A program made the translations under genes and the position numbers. 64,000 nucleotides of DNA from Alteromonas antoniana (GTDB lineage Bacteria; Pseudomonadota; Gammaproteobacteria; Enterobacterales; Alteromonadaceae). Position 1 is the first letter of the stretch, and every line of letters begins with the position of its first letter. Where the stretch lies: assembly GCF_019249295.1 (NCBI RefSeq), contig NZ_JAESDH010000016.1:58641-122640 (forward strand), in the 5' to 3' direction. Positions 26,684-34,720 of the stretch are shown one piece after another. The notes under the pieces are model-generated. The model searched no databases, was not told the origin of the DNA, and worked only from the letters and a program-made list of their open reading frames with translations.

Positions 26684-27781
26684 CTACCAACGGTTAAGCC
26701 CTTTGCGAACAGCATCCTCTTGACGCATAACCTGCGCCATCTCCCGGGTTAAACGCAGCTGTAATTTTGGCTGTGTCACATCCAGGCCTAATCCCGGGGT
26801 TTGTGGTGCACTGTCGATCAGGCGGGCTATCGCTATCACTTCATCAAGCGGGTCGCTGTGTTTGATGCTTTTGACCTGTTTGGCAAAGCGGGTATTGGGG
26901 TAATAAAAGTTCACGGCATCACGAAAAAGTGATAGCCAGTTTCTGGTGTAGTCTTTGCCTGTAGAGACGGTTTTATGCAGGTAGTGGTTTAGCGTCACCA
27001 GAAAGGTTTTGTTGGTTTTAATGAAGGTTTTGTCCTGCAACTCCACATCGAGAATGCAGTTATACATGGTGTACGGGATCACAAAGTCCAGCCTGCCGCC
27101 TTTGAATGTTATGTTTTGCACGGCCAGTGTCTTGGTGTTCTCTGCAAGACGAGCCAGACAGTGATTATAAAGCTTCATGTCCATCGCGTTGTTGGCAAGG
27201 ATCTTTTCGCGAAGGGCTTTTGAAATTTCCCTTACATCAGGACGGTTTAAGGTGGCGCGTTTTACATCAATGGTATCTGGCCATTGAAAGCCGCCTTTGC
27301 TGGAAAGGTAAGATAAAGACAGCGCGTACTGCTCAAAAATACCGGTGTGGATGTTTAACTCGTCAATAATGCCGAGAATGTCATCGGTTCGCTGCTCCGA
27401 TATGTCGGTATTGTCGTCATAAATGCGCCGGCCATCCAGAAACTTCAGCATGTAGTTACTGGTCTGCGGATTGTCGATATATTCTTCGAAACTTCGCGGC
27501 TGTGTAGTTAAATACTGCATGAAATCCTGATTATTACGGATGTAATAATATTCGGAAATGAGCCTGTCGAGTGGATCCCGGAGCATCATAAAGATGAATT
27601 CATCCCGGTAGCGGTCCAGATTTTCACGCTGGAAAATATCGCCACAACTGGATTTTTTAGTTTCAAAAACCAGATGCCGGTAATGGTAATTTATCGGCGT
27701 TTGCCAGGACGTTCCCTTAATCACACAGTTGATTGAGGTGCCACCGGTTTTGGGGATATGAATAAAAATCGGCTCTTTCAT
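26684..27781 (-). CDS. Sulfotransferase-family protein
   Basis: The 365-residue protein has the PAPS-binding motifs of sulfotransferases: the 5'-phosphosulfate loop at the N-terminus (HIPKTGGTS, residues 8-16) and the 3'-phosphate site (LRDPLDRLISEYYY, about 67-80). The C-terminal half (about 190-365) is not assigned. It is encoded between the cupin gene (adjacent, no gap) and halogenase 1 (25-base gap) in one operon. The acceptor is unknown; carbohydrate or a protein Tyr are the usual family acceptors. Its presence in a halogenase/SapC operon is unusual. Confidence 0.82.
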   Translation of the reverse strand: MKEPIFIHIPKTGGTSINCVIKGTSWQTPINYHYRHLVFETKKSSCGDIFQRENLDRYRDEFIFMMLRDPLDRLISEYYYIRNNQDFMQYLTTQPRSFEEYIDNPQTSNYMLKFLDGRRIYDDNTDISEQRTDDILGIIDELNIHTGIFEQYALSLSYLSSKGGFQWPDTIDVKRATLNRPDVREISKALREKILANNAMDMKLYNHCLARLAENTKTLAVQNITFKGGRLDFVIPYTMYNCILDVELQDKTFIKTNKTFLVTLNHYLHKTVSTGKDYTRNWLSLFRDAVNFYYPNTRFAKQVKSIKHSDPLDEVIAIARLIDSAPQTPGLGLDVTQPKLQLRLTREMAQVMRQEDAVRKGLNRW

Positions 27782-28816
27782 TTAACTGTCAGCATACTCA
27801 TTCAGTTTATCTGCCAGCCATTTAGCCAGCTGTTTACGCTGTGCATCCGGGACGTCACCCAGTACCCCTTTCACGTGGTCTGGAATATGTGCAAAGGTGT
27901 CGCTGTCGGACCAGACATAATGATCAAACGTGGCTTTCCATGCCTGCTTCACCGCAGGAGACATATGCGAGTATGTCAAAATCGATAACAGCAGGGTGTC
28001 TAAGCCTACCAGCGCTTTACCGTCGTCCAGGGCACCGCCATACCAGTAATTTACCAGACCGTTGATCCCGTCCAGCGCTTCAACATGATGCCACCACAGG
28101 GTAGGCACATAGACCGCATCACCGGGTTCCACCTCCGCGATGGTGGCGGTGGTAAGCGCCGCTTTGATTCGCGGGAATTTTGCGAAATCCGGCGCTCGCA
28201 AATCCACTAAACTGACAGGAGCCCCGGCGGGGGTTTTGTCCAGCGGCCCGATGTAAAGGTTAGGCAATTGTTCCGGTGGAAAGAACGTGAAGCGCCTTTT
28301 TCCCGCAATCACACAGGCGATGTTTTCACTGTCATCATTATGGGTGCCGACCACCGTGTTATTTCCCAGCCAGATCCTTGGCCTCACGCTGTCGGGCAGC
28401 AGGGTCATCGGGTGCTGTTGTAAAAACTCAGGAAAGAAATCATCGATGTGTGCGCTTTGCCACGAATGTGTTGCATAGCCGGGGTTTTCTGCACTGGCCT
28501 GCACATCACTCAAGAAGCCGTCAAGCGTCACCGCGCGCCGTTCAAAATTGAAGCCGGTGAAGCGTTTGTTGTAAAACATAAAGCCATTTTCAGCGGCGCG
28601 GCAGCGCACGGCTTCAATTTTGCCCTGGTACTGATACGACCGTAAATACGCAATAAAATCCCCGGCCGACTGCCTGGCTGCTGCGACGGCCGGCCAGCTA
28701 CCTACCAGGTTTTTTAATATGGCAGGTCTACCTTTTTTGACGATGTCATCGCGAAACCGCGCAGCGTCGACATTGTGGTAAACCTCAACCGAGGGCAGAT
28801 TTTCCAGATGCATCAT
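27782..28816 (-). CDS. Cupin-like (JmjC/cupin_8) non-heme iron oxygenase-type protein
   Basis: The 344-residue protein has the cupin_8 core: iron-binding HxD in VGTHNDDSENIACV near residue 160, RRFTFFPPEQ after it, and the distal His in VYVPTLWWHHVEAL near 240. These are the ligands of 2-oxoglutarate/Fe(II) hydroxylases, although the co-substrate cannot be proven from sequence. Proteins of this type often stand next to tryptophan halogenase and SapC genes. The start overlaps the SapC stop by one base, and its stop directly precedes the sulfotransferase start. Confidence 0.85.
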   Translation of the reverse strand: MMHLENLPSVEVYHNVDAARFRDDIVKKGRPAILKNLVGSWPAVAAARQSAGDFIAYLRSYQYQGKIEAVRCRAAENGFMFYNKRFTGFNFERRAVTLDGFLSDVQASAENPGYATHSWQSAHIDDFFPEFLQQHPMTLLPDSVRPRIWLGNNTVVGTHNDDSENIACVIAGKRRFTFFPPEQLPNLYIGPLDKTPAGAPVSLVDLRAPDFAKFPRIKAALTTATIAEVEPGDAVYVPTLWWHHVEALDGINGLVNYWYGGALDDGKALVGLDTLLLSILTYSHMSPAVKQAWKATFDHYVWSDSDTFAHIPDHVKGVLGDVPDAQRKQLAKWLADKLNEYADS

Positions 28817-29535
28817 TATTTCGACTGTGACTTCATGCGTTTTAGCGCCACCATGCGCTGTAACTGGCCAATTGACGTGAGGTGCGCATATATCGCTGGC
28901 AGATAATGCCGTTTGTGAAGCTGGGCAAGTACATCCGGCTCTATCTCGTCCAGACGCTCCTCATTGACTTTGTACACGCCATTCAAACTGGTGTTTCCGT
29001 CATCGCCAAGGGCGAGGGACAGAGAGGCTTCGTGCAGTAAGTCGTTGTCGATAAGGTAATCGATGAATTTTTTGGTGGCGAGTTCTTTGGTCATCAGTTC
29101 TGACAGAAACGCAGACACCTTGTGCAGATTGTCGGTTGGCTCGCCGTCATCAGTAAATAAACGCTGGCCATCCGTGTCACTGACCAGGTTGCTGGTCGTA
29201 TCAATGGCGATGGCAAAGTTTTCTGACTCTGCGGTTTCTGCAGTCAGCACAAACGGGTAGCGTTGCACGTTAAGTGGAAAATAGTTGGTGTTCAGTCGCT
29301 CCGGTGTGAAGTAGAGGTTTTCGTCCTGATCAAACCCAAGCAACCCCACCGCTTTAAATTCCGCCGTATTCGCTTCTTTGATAAAGAAAATCGGGAAGTT
29401 GATGGCGGCGTGCATAAACTCATTTGCCACCAGTGGCACCATGTTTCGGTGGTACATGTGCTCAAATCGCGTTGTGCTTTTCAGCTTCAGGTTCCGGTGC
29501 TTATTATTATCTAGTAACTCAATGTTTTTATTCAT
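28816..29535 (-). CDS. SapC-family protein
   Basis: The 239-residue protein matches the SapC family layout: HRNMVPLVANEFMHAAINFPIFF in outline at the start, followed by FTPERLNTNYFPLNVQRYPF, then a helical C-terminus. There is no signal peptide. SapC was named from an S-layer-linked locus in Campylobacter, but its biochemical role is unknown. It recurs with TonB receptors, halogenases and cupins in Alteromonadales, Caulobacterales and Xanthomonadales. A 24-base gap separates it from halogenase 2. Confidence 0.88.
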   Translation of the reverse strand: MNKNIELLDNNKHRNLKLKSTTRFEHMYHRNMVPLVANEFMHAAINFPIFFIKEANTAEFKAVGLLGFDQDENLYFTPERLNTNYFPLNVQRYPFVLTAETAESENFAIAIDTTSNLVSDTDGQRLFTDDGEPTDNLHKVSAFLSELMTKELATKKFIDYLIDNDLLHEASLSLALGDDGNTSLNGVYKVNEERLDEIEPDVLAQLHKRHYLPAIYAHLTSIGQLQRMVALKRMKSQSK

Positions 29536-29559
29536 AATGATAACTGCATTTGGTTAGTG

Positions 29560-31116
29560 TCATATGGCTTTCATGCCGTGTAGTCTGATTTGATCAATCA
29601 GTTCCCGGTGCGTCGGCAACCCTTTGAGAACATGGGTCTGGTATTTCGCCATACGCTGGCGGAATTCCTGTGTCTGCAACTGGTGAAAATAGCGTTTACG
29701 TGAATCTGACAGGTCGGTGTGAAAATCCATACCGTACAAAACATACTGGTAGTTTTCTAACTGAAATATTTCGTATTTACTGAAGAAGTCAGATTCGGCA
29801 GGCGGACGGTGTCGCCAGGCTTCCAGTCGTTCCAACAGGCTGTCCGGAGCGGTTTCCGGTCGGGTATTATCAATCCAGAATTGCGTATCGGTTCTGCGGC
29901 TTAAAAAATAATGCAGCTTGATAAAGTCGATTACGCGATCCCACCCATACCGGGTGATCGTATTCACGCGCTTCGCTGAATGTGACATGGATAGTCTGGT
30001 GGCCGGGAACTGCTCGACTACCAGCTTTGCTGTCGCTTCGATCAGCAAAATGGCGGTAGCTTCCAAAGGCTCAAGAAACCCCGCTGACAGCCCTATCGCG
30101 ATACAGTTGTTGCGCCAGAACTCGCTGCGGTAACCTATTCTCATTGGAATGTGCCGGCATTCACATTGTGCGGCTGCCGGACCAATGTAATCGCGAAGCA
30201 CCTGTTCGGCGGTATCGTGATCGGTATATTGCGAGGAATACACATAGCCGGTACCGCGACGCTGCGTTAACCCAATATCCCATGTCCAGCCGGCTTCCTG
30301 AGCGGTCGCAATGGTATGACTGGCAATTGGCGCGGTGTCATCCGCATAAGGCACTTGCATTGCCACAGCGTGATCGACAAATAACATATCGTTTTTGTCT
30401 TCAAAGGGGACGCCCAGCGTGTCGCCCAGCAGCATGCAGGCAAAGCCGGTACAGTCGATAAACAAATCGCCGTCGATAATGCCGGCGCTATCCGTCTCAA
30501 TCGACGCAATATCACCGTTTGCAGACTGATGTACCGAGGTGACGTTTGCCAGGATATGCTGAACGTTGTGCGTTTGTATACCGTGCTTTGTCAGTAACGC
30601 CGCAAATTTAGCTGCATCGAGGTGATAGGCATAATCAAATACGCCATCAAATTCCTTGGTCGTAATTTTCTTTGGTGCCAAGCCAGCATGACAGGCCTGC
30701 GCCTGTGCGGATACGAGATCTTCGTATCTGATATTGTGATGCTCGTGCAACAGCCAGTATGGCGTGAGATCAAAGCCGGGATTGGCGGGGTATTGAAACA
30801 AATGCTGGTAAGCATGATGCTTGCCATTCTCTGGCGGATATAGCCAGTCGACAAAGTTAATAGACTGCTTAAACGTGGCATCGCACTCACGCACAAACTC
30901 GGTTTCGCTGAGGCCAATCAGCTTAAGCGTCTGGCGCATGGTAGGAACGGTGCCTTCACCCACGCCAATGGTGGGAATGTCAGGTGATTCCACCAGGCAA
31001 ATATCAATACCGTGCGCGTCTTTCTGCGTGCTGAGTTGTGACGCAAGGATATTCGCGGTAAGCCACCCCGCGGTGCCACCACCCACAATTACGACTTTTC
31101 TAATGCTGTTTGTCAT
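29560..31116 (-). CDS. Tryptophan-halogenase-family flavoprotein 2
   Basis: The protein has 518 residues from ATG 31116; an in-frame TTG at 31131 has no ribosome site. FAD binding: VVIVGGGTAGWLTA. Catalytic Lys83 is present (DATFKQSINFVDW), as are the Glu region (AGFLEPLEATAI) and the GWTWDIGL motif. It resembles halogenase 1 along its whole length (shared GVGEGT-PTMR, APKKIT-KEF, GYVYS blocks), so the two look like paralogues held in one operon. It follows the TonB receptor gene after a terminator-like hairpin. Confidence 0.9.
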   Translation of the reverse strand: MTNSIRKVVIVGGGTAGWLTANILASQLSTQKDAHGIDICLVESPDIPTIGVGEGTVPTMRQTLKLIGLSETEFVRECDATFKQSINFVDWLYPPENGKHHAYQHLFQYPANPGFDLTPYWLLHEHHNIRYEDLVSAQAQACHAGLAPKKITTKEFDGVFDYAYHLDAAKFAALLTKHGIQTHNVQHILANVTSVHQSANGDIASIETDSAGIIDGDLFIDCTGFACMLLGDTLGVPFEDKNDMLFVDHAVAMQVPYADDTAPIASHTIATAQEAGWTWDIGLTQRRGTGYVYSSQYTDHDTAEQVLRDYIGPAAAQCECRHIPMRIGYRSEFWRNNCIAIGLSAGFLEPLEATAILLIEATAKLVVEQFPATRLSMSHSAKRVNTITRYGWDRVIDFIKLHYFLSRRTDTQFWIDNTRPETAPDSLLERLEAWRHRPPAESDFFSKYEIFQLENYQYVLYGMDFHTDLSDSRKRYFHQLQTQEFRQRMAKYQTHVLKGLPTHRELIDQIRLHGMKAI

Positions 31117-31244
31117 CGCGATATCTGTCAATCAACCGGCGAGCATTGCCTGCCTTTCATACTACGTGAACCCCTGCCTCAATACCATCGGTGCACACCT
31201 GTGCTATTGCGGGAGAGCCGCTTCGCGTGTTGTCGGTGCTGTTA

Positions 31245-31272
31245 AGAAAAAAAGCCAAGCAGATGCTTGGCT
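31245..31272 (-). terminator. Intrinsic terminator between TonB receptor and halogenase 2
   Basis: Read on the minus strand, an 8-base stem (AGCCAAGC with GCTTGGCT, 4-base loop) lies 30 bases after the receptor stop and is followed by a T7 run. It could end most receptor transcripts and let a fraction read into the halogenase-SapC-cupin-sulfotransferase genes, giving high receptor and low enzyme levels. Confidence 0.75.
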
Positions 31273-31302
31273 ATAAAGGAACAACACATCAATCAAACAA
31301 CG

Positions 31303-34020
31303 TTAGAACGAGAATCGCGCACCCACGACAAAACGGCGGCCGTTTTTGTACAGTGAGTACAGGCGATCCTTATCGGTGTTGTACTGGACAATCTCTTCAT
31401 CCAGCAGGTTCACCGCTTCAAGCGTCAGCGAGATGTGTTCAGTCACGTCGTATGACGCGCTGGCATCCCACTGGCCAAAGCCTTCAGTCCACACTTCTGC
31501 ACCGTTGGGTGAAATGCCCTGGTACCAGTCATCACGGTAGTTATACATCAGGCGTGCACCAAAGGTGTCGTTTTCATAGTAACCTACCAGGTTCATCATG
31601 TTTTTCGATGTACCTTCAAATAAGCCAGAGCCGGGTACGTTTTCGTCACGGGTCTGGTCAGATTTGGCATCGGTATAGGTATAGTTAGCCTGGACCCCGA
31701 ACCCACCGAAGTCATGTTGCAGGTTCAGCTCGATACCGTTGATAGTACCGCCCAAATCATTTACCGGCTGGTTAAAGGCAACAGGCACGTCCTGATAGCG
31801 GTCATTCGAGCGCAGCTCGGTTACGACGTTTGACGTGCGCATCGACGAGATGGTTTTGCTGAAGTAGGTAGCAGAGAACATCGACGCCTCGGCATAATAC
31901 CACTCGTAAGACAGGTCAAACTGGTTGGCAATCATCGGCTTGAGGTAAGGGTTACCGCGTGTACCGGTACTGGAGCCACCACCTAAATCACCGAAGTATT
32001 CGGTTGACGCAATCTCGGTCCAGTTGTGACGAGACATAACGCGCGCCGCACCTACACGAAAGATCATGTCGTCTGACAAATCAAACGCAATGTTGGCACT
32101 GGGTAAGAACTCGTTGTAATCGTTTTCCGCTTCCACCCAGGCTAATTCAGACGGCGCTAACCAGTCGTAGTTAAGGGTTAACAAGCCGGACGAATCCTGA
32201 CTGAATTCATAGCCGCCAGAGGTTTGGTCGGTCGACACATAACGCACGCCAACGTTACCGCGGTAGCCGTCGCCGTCGAAATCACCCTGTACATAAAAGG
32301 CGGTAATGTCTTCTTCAATTTTGTAAATATCAGCAAGAGACAGGTGCGCAGCATAGCCGGCAGGTTCGCCATTAAGCGAGCCAAAGGCGATGTCTTCCAT
32401 AGCCTGCTGGTTTTGCGTGACCTGATTGGTAAACGAGCCGTTAACCACCGCATCAACCGATTGCGAACCTGATGACAGGTTACAGTCAGCCAGCGTAGGG
32501 CACTGGTCGAATATCCACCACATGTAACCCGCAATATCCTGACCCTGAGAACCAGTCAGACCCGGACGAGTGGTTTCACCCCACTGCCAGCTGTTTACCT
32601 GACGATCCAGGATTGAGTTCTCGGCTTTACGAATTTTTAAGCCGGTTTTCAAAGCAGTGAACGGGCCATACTCAACCGGGACTTCCAGATCCAGCTGGGC
32701 ATAATCTTCTGCATCATGCGTAGGGCGTTTACCCCCCCAAATCCAGCCTGCAGCAAACTGGCTTGCATCGCTGGGATCAACTGAGGTTTCGATTGTAGGT
32801 GTGCCGCGCAGATCATACGACCAGTCGGTGCCGCCAGCCGGTGCATATTCCCACGAGGTTTCGCGCAATGTACCGCCGTTGGCTTCGGTAGTCCCTACCT
32901 GCAGGTGCAACAGATACGTATCTGTGCTGTAGTTCATCTCTAAATCGATAGACTCGGTTTCGGTGCTCGATACCCGGTTGATGAAGTTATAAGGCAGGCG
33001 GCCTGAAGATGACGAAGCAACCACGTTGTTGTCACCCACGATGGTGCCGTTTTCGATAGTTTCGATAACGTTACCCGCGTCTCCCGGACCAATCAGCAGG
33101 TTCTGGTTTCGGTTGTTGGCATCCATTTCAGAGTTCAGGTAATTCAGTGTGAATTCCATCTCATCCGTTGGCGCATATTGCAGTGACGCAAACACGGTGC
33201 GTCGCTCGCGTGACTGGTCAAATCGTGGTACGCCGATCAGGGAAGGTACGTTGTAGGTATTGCCAATGATGGACGCATCGTCTGTGTCTTCAGCGGTTGG
33301 CGTGACTTTGTTGTATCCGAGTACTTCAAAGCCCTCACGACGTACGGTGCGATCCTGTGCGATAACGTTTACCAGGAAACCAAATGTCTGGTCGTCATTT
33401 TTCCACGAATACAGCGCGTCCAGTTGTGGATCCGTTTCTTCCGAGGTCTCTGAGTACTGGGCCTGCACACCAACGTTCACGGTATTGGCGTCTAGTTCCA
33501 GAGGTTTGCGGGTGCGCAGAATAACTGTACCCCCAATAGAGCCTTCATCGATAGACGCCTGTGGCGACTTATACACTTCCAGGCCTTTTACAATGGATGA
33601 TGGCAGCAGGGTGTAGTTAAAAGAACGGTTAGACGGGTCAAGGATAAACCAGTCAGCGGAGGCGACAGTCTGTCCGTTTAACAGCGTACGGTTTAAGTCT
33701 GGCCCCGCACCACGAATACTGATTTTTTCACCTTCACCAAACTCACGACTTACGGCGACACCGGTGATACGAGAGAGCGATTCAGCGACGTTCTTATCAG
33801 GAAACTTGCCAATATCCTGCGCGCTGATGGAGTCTACAATGCTGTTCGCGAACCGTTTATTGTTAATGCTTTCTTTGGTGCTTGCACGAATGCCGGAAAC
33901 TTCGATTCTTTCGATCATATCGTTTTCAGCACTTTCCTCCTGTGCTGTTGCCGTATTCACAGCAAAACTCGACGCGACCGCGAGTGCCAGTGTCGAGAAT
34001 TTCAGATTTCTTGTTTTCAT
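31303..34020 (-). CDS. TonB-dependent outer-membrane receptor (probable chitooligosaccharide uptake)
   Basis: The 905-residue protein starts at ATG 34020, giving a clean signal peptide (MKTRNLKFSTLALAVASSF to about TATA-QE); upstream in-frame starts would place an operator inside the gene. Plug-domain blocks follow: FPDKNVAESLSRITGVAVSR, IRGAGPDLNRTLLNGQ and GSIGGTVILRTRKP, up to about residue 170. The beta-barrel follows and ends with the outer-membrane C-terminal Phe (VVGARFSF). The receptor type is that of the IPR010104 group tied to sugar uptake. Two NagR-like operators upstream point to GlcNAc oligomers as substrate. Confidence 0.93.
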   Translation of the reverse strand: MKTRNLKFSTLALAVASSFAVNTATAQEESAENDMIERIEVSGIRASTKESINNKRFANSIVDSISAQDIGKFPDKNVAESLSRITGVAVSREFGEGEKISIRGAGPDLNRTLLNGQTVASADWFILDPSNRSFNYTLLPSSIVKGLEVYKSPQASIDEGSIGGTVILRTRKPLELDANTVNVGVQAQYSETSEETDPQLDALYSWKNDDQTFGFLVNVIAQDRTVRREGFEVLGYNKVTPTAEDTDDASIIGNTYNVPSLIGVPRFDQSRERRTVFASLQYAPTDEMEFTLNYLNSEMDANNRNQNLLIGPGDAGNVIETIENGTIVGDNNVVASSSSGRLPYNFINRVSSTETESIDLEMNYSTDTYLLHLQVGTTEANGGTLRETSWEYAPAGGTDWSYDLRGTPTIETSVDPSDASQFAAGWIWGGKRPTHDAEDYAQLDLEVPVEYGPFTALKTGLKIRKAENSILDRQVNSWQWGETTRPGLTGSQGQDIAGYMWWIFDQCPTLADCNLSSGSQSVDAVVNGSFTNQVTQNQQAMEDIAFGSLNGEPAGYAAHLSLADIYKIEEDITAFYVQGDFDGDGYRGNVGVRYVSTDQTSGGYEFSQDSSGLLTLNYDWLAPSELAWVEAENDYNEFLPSANIAFDLSDDMIFRVGAARVMSRHNWTEIASTEYFGDLGGGSSTGTRGNPYLKPMIANQFDLSYEWYYAEASMFSATYFSKTISSMRTSNVVTELRSNDRYQDVPVAFNQPVNDLGGTINGIELNLQHDFGGFGVQANYTYTDAKSDQTRDENVPGSGLFEGTSKNMMNLVGYYENDTFGARLMYNYRDDWYQGISPNGAEVWTEGFGQWDASASYDVTEHISLTLEAVNLLDEEIVQYNTDKDRLYSLYKNGRRFVVGARFSF

Positions 34021-34054
34021 AGTTATGTGGTCCCATTCGTCGAGGTGAAGTAGA

Positions 34055-34072
34055 AATGACAGCGATGTCATT
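34055..34072. promoter_or_regulatory. NagR-type operator 2 of the TonB-receptor operon
   Basis: AATGACAGCGATGTCATT is a near-perfect 18-base palindrome just after the predicted transcription start. It matches the sites at 34089, 37796 and 37885. Its centre is 34 bases, about three helical turns, from the site at 34089-34106. Confidence 0.8.
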
Positions 34073-34079
34073 TTGAACA

Positions 34080-34108
34080 ATCTTAAATCCTGACAGCGCT
34101 GTCATCAA
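34080..34108 (-). promoter_or_regulatory. Predicted sigma-70 promoter of the TonB-receptor operon
   Basis: On the minus strand TTGATG (34103-34108) and TAAGAT (34080-34085) are separated by exactly 17 bases. One operator fills the spacer and the other covers the start of the transcript, the arrangement of a LacI-type repressed promoter. Confidence 0.65.
34089..34106. promoter_or_regulatory. NagR-type operator 1 of the TonB-receptor operon
   Basis: CCTGACAGCGCTGTCATC contains the perfect 14-base palindrome TGACAGCGCTGTCA. It lies between the -35 and -10 elements of the predicted receptor promoter. LacI-family repressors bind such even palindromes with a central CG-type step; the nagR gene is 2.4 kb away. 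Confidence 0.82.
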
Positions 34109-34347
34109 GACTTTTTTTACATGTTTTTTACAGCAACATGCTGCATTCCCCATGGCGTAAGGCGAAACGGGCGATATACCTGTGCAAAAATAATTCAAAT
34201 TAGGCAGTTTGATGACGGAAAAATAGCAAAAATAGGATGAAAGTTTCGCTCTGCGTTCATGATGACAATGCGTTGCTGTGCGCCAGTAAGTATAAGTATT
34301 AACAACCCTGTTACCTGTCACGGTGAAATCGCAGTATTAGCCTTGAG

Positions 34348-34402
34348 AACAATGGAACAATGGAACAATGGAACAATGGAACAAGGAACAATGAAACGAT
34401 GA
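34348..34402. repeat. Octamer tandem repeat (AACAATGG)
   Basis: Four exact copies of AACAATGG (34348-34379) are followed by three decayed copies up to 34402. The array lies in the 700-base gap between the receptor promoter and halogenase 3 and is not in a supported gene. Apart from the operators, this array and the half repeat at 34629, no other feature was seen in this gap. Confidence 0.8.
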
Positions 34403-34628
34403 AACCCTGGCCCGTGTTGGCCGGATACAGTGTGATAGTCGTATCGAGAGTACGTAGCCTGATCTTATACCAGCCGGTGGTAATACCAATCCGTAATAGG
34501 ACGAGGAAAACACGCCTGTGGAAGACGATGGCATGGCGGAGGTGTACCGACGGGCTGCTGATGGAGGTGGACAAAGGTGTGGGGAATGCGATTACGGCGC
34601 TGCACTATTACAGCAGTGTGGAGAGAGG

Positions 34629-34708
34629 GCCATTTCCTGCAGATTCTGCCTTGCCCCTGCATACTTCGGGACCCGCCGGGTAACTACAGACGGGTTCGCA
34701 TCTTCTTT
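34629..34708. repeat. Half copy of the structured dispersed repeat
   Basis: This stretch aligns without gaps to 12102-12181, the right half of the full element, with 62 of 80 identical bases. It ends 12 bases before the stop codon of halogenase 3. The left half and its terminal inverted repeat were not found upstream, so it appears truncated or diverged. Confidence 0.7.
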
Positions 34709-34720
34709 TAAGCAGCAATA

